Origin: Prosapia bicincta
Taxonomy: Eukaryota > Arthropoda > Insecta > Hemiptera > Cercopidae
Direction of reading: 5' to 3'
Assembly: GCA_036971475.1 (NCBI GenBank)
Contig: JBAIZL010000001.1
Coordinates: 148,860,044-148,924,043, forward strand
Length of the DNA: 64,000 nucleotides
Shown piece after piece: positions 61,342 through 64,000 of this stretch. The translations under genes were made by a program, and so were the position numbers. A model generated the notes under the pieces. That model did no database searches. It saw only the letters and a program-made list of their open reading frames with translations, and was not told the DNA's origin. Numbering within the stretch: the first letter of the stretch is position 1; the number at the start of each line of letters is the position of its first letter.

Positions 61342-63966
61342 AATAAATTTAAATTTACTAGAAATAACAGAAGTTTGTACACTAGATTTTTAAATAAATT
61401 TCCGTGTTATGGCAATCGGAAAATATTTCACTTTAGAAATGAAATAGGTAACTTTATGTGCTTGCTTTCTAGAGAACATCCGTGATCATTATACCGCATC
61501 TACATAGTGTCATCTATAAAGGAAATACCGCTTCCTGTTGGGTTTATTGTGGTGCTAATTACTTGTTTATAACTTTGAAATTAATACTTTCAATACTCAC
61601 AACTTGCTACTTCCATAGTGCATATCTGGCTGTCCAGCGGAAACTTTGACAGATCCATCATACAAGAGAATGTCAATTTCAATCTGGAACAAAAGAATCT
61701 GTTACCATGGCGATAACATATACAACTGCTCAGTACAGAGAGTGATTTTCGTTACACAAGAAAGGACCTAATCAGTGTCGGATCGTATTAGGTCCTAGCA
61801 CTACCATAATACAATAAAAACAAACAATATTAATCATCATTATTCAAAGTAGGCCTAGTATTTTATAAATATAAATTATTAATTCCTAAAACTTTCTAAC
61901 GACTATTTTGAAATCTCCAACTTCTAACAAGGATGTAATAAAAATATATATTAAATGCTCATCTCTAGTTTAAGTCAAACTAGTTCAAATGAAATAATAA
62001 AGGCAGGTAAAGTTTTAATATTTTCTCATTTTAAAATAAATTACTCAGAGATGTTATGTTGAAGCCGGAATCGCCCTGAAGGAATACTGGCAAAACATGC
62101 AAAGCTAAAATTACCGGGAGTCGATGTTGTCAGAGCTCTATGACAGCATTCTTTCATATTAAAGTTCATTATAATGGCCCCGAACGTATGACGTCAGGTT
62201 AAATAGTATTTAGCTGGGACATTCATCTCTTAGCTGATCTCTTTCATGAACTTTATTACATACTTTGAACTGCCTGAAGAGAAAAATTGTAAATGGGTTT
62301 CGACCCCGAAATATTGCGAAGGAAAAAAACCAAAGGAACTTTGAGTCAATATAATTTCGTTAACTGATACGAAGGAATTAAATAAATCTATATCTGGAAC
62401 ATAGACAAAAGTTAACTATCCGATCTGAATATTAAATGGTCTAGTCTATAAAAAATAATAAATAGTAATAAGAATTATGATGAAATATTTATATTATCTT
62501 TAAAAAAACATTGTTTTTGTTGTTTATTAGAACTAGAAACTCTCAAGAAATTTTTAAATTAATACATTCGTTAAAAAAACTTTTGATGGAGAACGCGTTT
62601 CAGTGACGAAAACTGACTTGAAAACTCATACATATTATAATTAGTAAGGATCTACTTAAGCAAGTTCACAAGAGCCTTAGGTTTGTCTGATTAAGATGAG
62701 TCGTCCTGTGTAATGGAAGCAGAGAGGTTTTACTACGATGAAACTAAGCTGCTTTATCTCTTTTACGTATGTTTTGGAAAACAATGTTTCCACAAGTGTT
62801 TGAGTTTCAGTACAAGGCGCATGCTACACAGAAATCAAACTTATTTAGTTAAGATCGAAATAGGCTTATATTTCACGAGAGTAAAATTCATACAGTTTCT
62901 TTTATAATCTACATGTAGTGAAGAATTATTCAGGTAAATAAGCGTGCTTATCTCTTTGCTTAATTGTTTAAACAAGGGTAATATTATGTATTCAATACAA
63001 TTATGTGAATAAAAATGTTTAATGTATTTTTTATAAACCTCATCGCTAAACTCTTTAGCACCCATCGCAAATTATATTTATACCGACAAGTTAATGAGCT
63101 CCATATTTCTAGGTCTACGCTTTTAATATTATATTTAAAAGTTAAAACATTTACAATTCAATTGATATTATTAACTGCATAGACGTACCTCAGCATGTAC
63201 AGAATCTCGCCATCCGGGTTTATCCGGATCAGAACGTTAGGTACAGTTACGAACTGGAACTCAGCGTGTTTGGCATTGGGGAAATACACTTCCGGTTTCC
63301 AGATGGCTTTCACCAAGTTCGGATCATTGAGATCGAGAACTTCTGTTATATCTGCGTGTTTAAGTCTTTCGTCCTGCCACTTCTGCCTCAGATACAAGTC
63401 CACCTCGTAATCCTGTAAACAAAGTCGCGTAATGAAAATTAGCGAATGGATTATTTTAGAAAAGAAATGTTTTGTATAAACTTATCACATAAATGTCTTT
63501 AACAAATTTACCATCTTATGGTATCATTGTGATAAGCAATAAATATAGTACTTTTCATTTCTGCCTTTCAGAAGAAAATGGTCATTTAAAAGTAACAATA
63601 TATTACCTTTCTAGTTACGTTTTGTACACTACATATGTTTAATAGTAAAGGTAAATGTAAACATATTATTTAAGGAAAACAAATACAAATCTTTAACACT
63701 ATCAAATACCTGAAGAAAGCTAGAAATAATGATAAAAGTCAATACTGAAAAATAGAACAAAAATATCCACCAATAATAGCGTATATTAGAAAGTGTTAAA
63801 ATATAAATCAACAGTGTTTAAGAAAGGAATTGTGAAGATATCCTTCACATAAAATGTAGTCACTGAATTTTGCGCTTCAGTTCAGTTTATAAACTTACCA
63901 TAGTAACGGGGCTGATAGAGCCGAAACTTCGGATGTACAGTTCACAATACACTGTAGTTGCGTTAT
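26608..63966 (-). CDS. Cys-loop ligand-gated chloride channel subunit, pHCl-like (partial, 8 exons)
   Basis: Joined minus-strand exons 63966-63899, 63412-63189, 61683-61601, 47892-47758, 44109-43918, 41336-41268, 28120-27942 and 26745-26608 give 361 codons plus TAA with every splice phase consistent and GT/AG borders. In order: part of the extracellular domain; Cys-loop [17 protein letters not shown]; a second cysteine pair in loop C (DC...SC, ten residues apart) as in glycine, glutamate and histamine-gated chloride channels; M1; M2 preceded by VPGR at the selectivity filter, where most anion channels have PAR; M3; a short cytoplasmic loop; M4 ending WSYYLY. It is a plasma-membrane pentameric anion channel subunit. 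I favour the insect pH-sensitive chloride channel group from general resemblance ([29 protein letters not shown]); another orphan insect chloride-channel subfamily is possible. The N-terminus lies beyond 64000. Two introns exceed 13 kb. Confidence 0.9.
26746..27941 (-). other. Channel intron G-H (1.2 kb)
   Basis: AT-rich. An 88-codon plus-strand open frame at 26995-27261 has no recognisable domain and is antisense to the intron. Confidence 0.7.
27942..28120 (-). CDS. Channel exon G (M3 and cytoplasmic loop)
   Basis: 179 nt, acceptor ATTTCTTTTGCAG. Reads [18 protein letters not shown] (rest of M3), then a hydrophilic loop with [20 protein letters not shown]. The donor was chosen at GAA|GTATTT because it is the one candidate that gives phase 0, as exon H needs. 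The M3-M4 loop is only about 70 residues. Confidence 0.87.
28788..39672. repeat. 65-bp satellite array, about 167 copies
   Basis: A continuous head-to-tail array of 65-bp units anchored by ATCCTATAATATGAATTC and TTTCCGTTTTGTAT. Every unit seen has an EcoRI site (GAATTC). Variation is concentrated in one segment: ATGAAAAGGAAACCAG, ATCAAACGGGAGCAAG, ATGAAACGGGAACAAG and ATAAAAAAGGAAACCAG. Variant order shows higher-order structure: alternating two-unit (130-bp) repeats at about 30098-30570 and a 10-unit (650-bp) duplication of the block at 30600-30960 into 31250-31610. Rare single-A insertions near 29515, 33605, 35102, 36728, 37314, 38097 and 39201 mark segmental copies. The first units and last unit are more diverged. 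It lies wholly inside an intron. Confidence 0.97.
39890..40770 (+). pseudogene. Decayed coding fragment of a repetitive insect protein family
   Basis: The open frame from 40215 reads [20 protein letters not shown] and [15 protein letters not shown]. After an indel another frame continues [18 protein letters not shown], stop, [20 protein letters not shown], and after a further shift [17 protein letters not shown]. The order (YHE..G.KGTN, FSD, FPVRGH.FLP.DRDF, IY.P..Y) resembles a repetitive, transposon-like protein often seen in arthropod genomes; I cannot name the family. At least two frameshifts and one stop make it a pseudogene. The 5' limit is uncertain. Confidence 0.5.
41268..41336 (-). 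CDS. Channel exon F (M2-M3 loop, start of M3)
   Basis: 69 nt, acceptor ACGTTTCAG, donor GTAAGA. Reads [20 protein letters not shown] then [17 protein letters not shown] is the conserved gating loop and M3 start of chloride-selective Cys-loop receptors. The downstream intron (28121-41267) holds the 65-bp satellite. Confidence 0.93.
41813..42926 (-). mobile_element. Tigger/pogo-like DNA transposon remnant (1.1 kb)
   Basis: The ends are CAGTATAGTTTCGACAATTC on the left and, on the complement, CAGTAGAGTCCTTCTATTCC on the right, flanked by TA target duplications (41811-41812 and 42927-42928). Subterminal blocks TCGAAATATCGAAAAACTC and TCGAGCTTCCGGTTAATTCG resemble pogo/Tigger ends. The minus strand encodes part of a DDE transposase. 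It is internally deleted and inactive, and sits in a channel intron in the same orientation as the gene. Confidence 0.75.
42473..42775 (-). pseudogene. Tigger/pogo-like (jerky-type) transposase fragment
   Basis: The minus-strand frame reads [20 protein letters not shown] then [18 protein letters not shown] and later [10 protein letters not shown]. LxLDNAPSHP is the second catalytic-aspartate block of pogo/Tigger DDE transposases (here [10 protein letters not shown]). The following IR..YI.L corresponds to the usual 'I...FLPPN.TS..QP.D' stretch but is degraded. Catalytic function is lost. Confidence 0.65.
43918..44109 (-). CDS. Channel exon E (loop C, M1 and M2 pore helix)
   Basis: 192 nt, donor GTGAGT. 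Reads [19 protein letters not shown] (second loop-C cysteine), M1 [18 protein letters not shown], then [21 protein letters not shown] at -2' and R at 0' mark an anion pore; glycine replaces the common alanine at -1'. The next residues SSQSS lead to the M2-M3 loop. Confidence 0.95.
44866..45093. repeat. (TA)n and (CA)n microsatellite complex
   Basis: TA tract 44866-44896, CA tract 44921-44944, then nearly continuous TA to 45093, where the left arm of the Penelope-type element begins. Confidence 0.93.
45143..45187 (-). ncRNA. Hammerhead motif, left arm (family 1)
   Basis: Minus strand: ATTC, CTGATGA, extra T, stem II GTTGG/CCAAC, GAAA, then AATCTT where the right arm has AAGCTT (palindrome broken by one change), UU position, GGAT pairing with ATTC (one G-U). 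Core bases intact. Confidence 0.65.
45296..45769 (+). CDS. GIY-YIG endonuclease domain of a Penelope-like element
   Basis: The open frame begins upstream at 45002 in TA repeat and runs through the left arm, but recognisable protein starts near 45296. It reads [19 protein letters not shown], then [18 protein letters not shown] (about 45428-45481), [26 protein letters not shown] and YEAFEIY. GVY...YIG with a CxxC pair between the two halves, a following R..EH, and a later acidic residue match Penelope-type endonucleases, which nick DNA for target-primed reverse transcription. The frame is uninterrupted to TAA at 45767, and the right arm begins about 18 nt before the stop. No start codon is assigned: the natural protein would be the C-terminus of a longer RT-endonuclease polyprotein. 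AT-rich codon use matches the surroundings. Confidence 0.8.
   Translation: MGHEIKNITNLFKNTNIKIAYKTNYKIINIININNKTINMHEKGGVYKLECKNCNKAYIGQTKKKLKERYKEHLNAYINPEIYKSNFANHCINNKHQFPNIENMRLIKEINKGLRIYIYEAFEIYKHNNNNKLIKEQIQIHSKFDTIFNVYNVTATK
45857..45901 (+). ncRNA. Hammerhead ribozyme motif, right arm (family 1)
   Basis: Plus strand: stem I ATTC (45857-45860), CTGATGA (45861-45867), extra T, stem II GTTGG (45869-45873) with CCAAC (45883-45887), GAAA, palindromic stem III AAGCTT (45891-45896), UU cleavage position after 45897, stem I GGAT (45898-45901) pairing with ATTC through one G-U. All conserved core bases are present. Confidence 0.72.
45972..46064. repeat. (TA)n microsatellite between palindromic elements
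   Basis: Two TA tracts (about 45977-46027 and 46051-46064) separated by a short unique piece. Confidence 0.9.
46119..46165 (-). ncRNA. Hammerhead motif with damaged stem II (left arm)
   Basis: Minus strand: AACTC, CTGAAGA, then CTTGT where GTTGG is expected opposite CCAAC (stem II broken), GAAA, AAGCTT, UU, GAGTT. Stem I is a perfect 5-bp match. Confidence 0.6.
46223..46269 (+). ncRNA. Hammerhead ribozyme motif (right arm, intact core)
   Basis: Plus strand: stem I AACTC (46223-46227), CTGAAGA (46228-46234), extra T, stem II GTTGG/CCAAC, GAAA, palindromic AAGCTT, UU, stem I GAGTT (46265-46269), perfectly complementary to AACTC. Compared with the other family 1 copies, both sides of stem I have changed together. 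Confidence 0.75.
46380..46441. repeat. (TA)n microsatellite
   Basis: TA repeat with a single TG interruption, between two palindromic elements. Confidence 0.93.
46443..46567. repeat. Perfect 55-bp inverted repeat (palindrome)
   Basis: Arms 46443-46497 and 46513-46567 are exact reverse complements, separated by 15 nt. No hammerhead core is present. It is followed by ACAAGAAAACATAT and (TA)n, the same context as the neighbouring hammerhead elements. Confidence 0.95.
46606..46656. repeat. (TA)n microsatellite
   Basis: About 48 bp TA repeat closing the palindrome cluster. Confidence 0.95.
47303..47415. repeat. (CA)n microsatellite
   Basis: CA repeat with a few T and G interruptions, 340 bp from channel exon D. 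Confidence 0.95.
47758..47892 (-). CDS. Channel exon D (end of extracellular domain, loop C first cysteine)
   Basis: 135 nt, acceptor TTTTTTACAG, donor GTAAAT. Reads [33 protein letters not shown] and QIG. The cysteine in ASDC is the first of the second disulfide pair typical of glycine-type chloride channels; its partner lies in the next exon. The upstream intron is 13.7 kb. Confidence 0.92.
48409..48450. repeat. Strong imperfect hairpin
   Basis: GAGCAAA (48409-48415) and TTTTGCTC (48443-48450) enclose a perfect stem CACGAGTT / AACTCGTG with a CGCGT loop (48421-48441). An alternative palindrome, ACTCGTCACGAGT (48415-48427), overlaps it, so two mutually exclusive hairpins are possible. The function is unknown. 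Confidence 0.6.
49546..49985 (-). mobile_element. Helitron 3' end with helicase remnant (5'-truncated)
   Basis: The minus strand encodes pieces of the Helitron helicase tail: [31 protein letters not shown], a stop, [12 protein letters not shown], then, after a shift, [33 protein letters not shown] is the final motif of Pif1-type helicases in Helitrons. About 150 nt further the element ends GGGG-(loop)-CCCC then, ten nt later, CTAG (49546-49549 complement) followed by T: exactly a Helitron 3' end, a hairpin upstream of CTRR with insertion before T. The Rep nuclease and most of the helicase are missing. Confidence 0.78.
52687..53320. repeat. 27-bp minisatellite, about 23 copies
   Basis: Tandem GAAAGATGTTATTACTGTGC-type units, 27 bp each and very homogeneous (rare changes: ATT>TCT, GAT>GGT, TTA>TTG). 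Since 27 is a multiple of three the plus strand has an open frame (52703-53347) coding PLEKDVITV repeats, but there is no leader, no splice context, and it is antisense to the channel gene. I treat it as a repeat frame, not a gene. Confidence 0.95.
53782..54309. repeat. 33-bp minisatellite, 16 copies, rich in splice-donor-like sites
   Basis: Sixteen 33-bp units beginning GGTAACTTACCCTCAACCAC. Each unit contains GAGGTAAGC on the plus strand and, on the minus strand (the channel's sense strand), AGGGTAAGT, an 8-of-9 match to the 5' splice consensus. Open frames through the array on both strands result from the unit being a multiple of three. Confidence 0.95.
55097..55410. other. GC-rich insert of probable transposon origin
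   Basis: A block much richer in GC than its surroundings, with a perfect 6-bp hairpin CCGGGT...ACCCGG at 55237-55254 and no coding domain on either strand. It reads like the untranslated leader of a LINE but I cannot name a family. Confidence 0.35.
55440..55575. mobile_element. Decayed fold-back element (family 2 hammerhead relic)
   Basis: CCACTATT near 55460 and AATAGTGG near 55543 are inverted. On the minus strand GAAATATACATAAGGTAAAT retains the GAAA, stem III and stem I half of a family 2 hammerhead, but the CTGANGA half is gone. On the plus strand AACCGAAATGTAGCCTACTT is a weaker relic. Confidence 0.4.
58631..58807 (+). CDS. Small open frame in a GC-richer island, uncharacterised
   Basis: A 58-codon frame, [20 protein letters not shown]..., ending FKFLLTQR. 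It follows an AT-poor stretch with an inverted CCAAT-like box (ATTGG, 58446) and G-rich runs near 58480-58505. AGATAAAAGTGACGG (58488) before it and AGATAAAAGTGACAG (58802) at its end are near-identical direct repeats, which suggests a small mobile or duplicated segment. It is antisense within a channel intron. No domain recognised; it may be a first exon, a transposon piece, or chance. Confidence 0.2.
   Translation: MSDECNPATAKRQLTALQCPSVVCYANQKHYWLIPKAESTYSKIYAVTGWFKFLLTQR
59029..59052. repeat. (GT)n microsatellite
   Basis: Short GT repeat just left of the fold-back element. Confidence 0.9.
59116..59163 (-). ncRNA. Inactivated hammerhead motif (left arm)
   Basis: Minus strand: ACCT, CTACGAA where CTGAGGA is expected, TAAA for GAAA, but stem III ATGTACAT, UA and AAGTGAT remain. 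Confidence 0.45.
59201..59249 (+). ncRNA. Hammerhead ribozyme motif (family 2, best preserved)
   Basis: Plus strand: stem I ATTACCT (59201-59207), CTGAGGA (59208-59214), extra T, stem II GATTG (59216-59220) with CAATT (59226-59230), GAAA, fully palindromic stem III ATGTACAT (59234-59241), UA cleavage position after 59242, stem I AGGTGAT (59243-59249), pairing over all seven positions including one G-U. No core substitution. Confidence 0.75.
59683..59727. repeat. (TA)n microsatellite
   Basis: About 43 bp of TA repeat. Confidence 0.95.
61077..61144. repeat. (TC)n microsatellite
   Basis: TC repeat about 460 bp from channel exon C, downstream of it in transcription; in the sense (minus) strand it is (GA)n. 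Confidence 0.95.
61301..61341. repeat. (ATT)n microsatellite
   Basis: About 13 ATT units. Confidence 0.95.
61601..61683 (-). CDS. Channel exon C (Cys-loop)
   Basis: 83 nt, acceptor TTTTGTTCCAG, donor GTGAGT. Reads [20 protein letters not shown] then CTMEVAS. The two cysteines are 13 residues apart with the family-defining FP.D in between, which closes the signature disulfide loop that contacts the membrane domain. Confidence 0.95.
61684..63188 (-). other. Channel intron B-C (1.5 kb)
   Basis: AT-rich. A weak hammerhead-like layout near 62266-62330 was considered and rejected. Confidence 0.75.
63189..63412 (-). CDS. Channel exon B (extracellular domain)
   Basis: 224 nt, acceptor TTGTTTACAG and donor GTACGT. 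Reads [17 protein letters not shown] at the start, then [15 protein letters not shown] and [18 protein letters not shown]. The DY...R..W.D.RL and W.P...F.N.K patterns are hallmarks of the ligand-binding domain (loops D/A/E region). An ATG-initiated frame within it is internal, not a start. Confidence 0.93.
63413..63898 (-). other. Channel intron A-B (0.49 kb)
   Basis: AT-rich intron with clear GTAAGT donor and TTTACAG acceptor; nothing else seen. Confidence 0.85.
63899..63966 (-). CDS. Channel exon A (extracellular domain, first in window)
   Basis: 68 nt, bounded by a pyrimidine-rich acceptor (TTGTTGTTCCAG) and donor GTAAGT. It reads [20 protein letters not shown] plus TM after a split codon, the beta-strand region where Cys-loop chloride channels have V..YIRS...I. 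Phase 2 in, phase 0 out. Confidence 0.85.
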
Positions 63967-64000
63967 CTGGAACAACAAATAATTGCCATTGAAACTTTGA

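Larger units (their letters stand above)
47893..61600 (-). other. Channel intron C-D (13.7 kb)
   Basis: Contains a strong hairpin (48.4 kb), a Helitron 3' end (49.5 kb), two minisatellites (52.7 and 53.8 kb), a GC-rich insert (55.1 kb), a small open frame in a GC-richer island (58.6 kb), a hammerhead fold-back (59.1 kb) and microsatellites. Remaining stretches (48.5-49.5, 50.0-52.6, 54.4-55.0, 55.8-58.4, 59.8-61.0 kb) are AT-rich with nothing recognised. Confidence 0.8.

Noticed and set aside
62266..62330. Hammerhead-like CTGAAGA ... CCGAAATATT
   Set aside because: Stem II would be very long and irregular and stem I pairs only two or three bases.

Overview
This is a 64-kb window of AT-rich, intron-rich eukaryotic nuclear DNA, almost certainly from an insect. 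The evidence is spliced exons of an insect-type Cys-loop chloride channel, interspersed CCTAA (TTAGG, insect telomere-type) repeats, and insect-type transposons (R1-clade LINE, piggyBac, Tigger/pogo, Helitron, Penelope). A hemipteran is plausible but not proven. There are no bacterial-style operons, and most long open frames are chance frames, repeat frames or transposon debris.

The only host gene I can support lies on the minus strand. It is the 3' part (eight coding exons, 361 codons plus stop) of a glycine-receptor-like ligand-gated chloride channel, most like the insect pH-sensitive chloride channel (pHCl) group. Exons run from 63966 down to the stop codon at 26608. All splice phases agree, and together they encode the ligand-binding domain from mid-domain on, the Cys-loop, the second loop-C cysteine pair, M1 to M4 and a natural C-terminus. 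The signal peptide and first exons lie beyond 64000.

Layout: 1-26607 is intergenic. It holds a broken R1-clade LINE abutting a (CA)n tract (about 1.69-4.23 kb), a hammerhead-bearing palindrome in (TA)n (8.0 kb), CCTAA repeats (8.6 kb), a piggyBac remnant (9.59-10.76 kb), three fold-back elements (12.8, 18.6, 25.0 kb) and a 79-bp tandem array (14.94-15.42 kb). From 26.6 to 64 kb the channel introns are packed with repeats: a satellite of about 10.9 kb with a 65-bp unit (28.8-39.7 kb), a Tigger/pogo copy (41.8-42.9 kb), a cluster of Penelope-type palindromes separated by (TA)n (44.9-46.7 kb), a Helitron 3' end (49.5-50.0 kb), a 27-bp and a 33-bp minisatellite (52.7-54.3 kb), and another hammerhead fold-back (59.1 kb).

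The most interesting discovery is a set of hammerhead-ribozyme motifs in at least three sequence families. Each has a CUGANGA box, a stem II, GAAA, a self-complementary stem III and a UH cleavage position; in the two larger families the flanking stem I sequences complement each other and differ between copies. In several places the motifs occur as head-to-head pairs in fold-back elements. One pair flanks an intact GIY-YIG endonuclease frame of Penelope type and nothing else.
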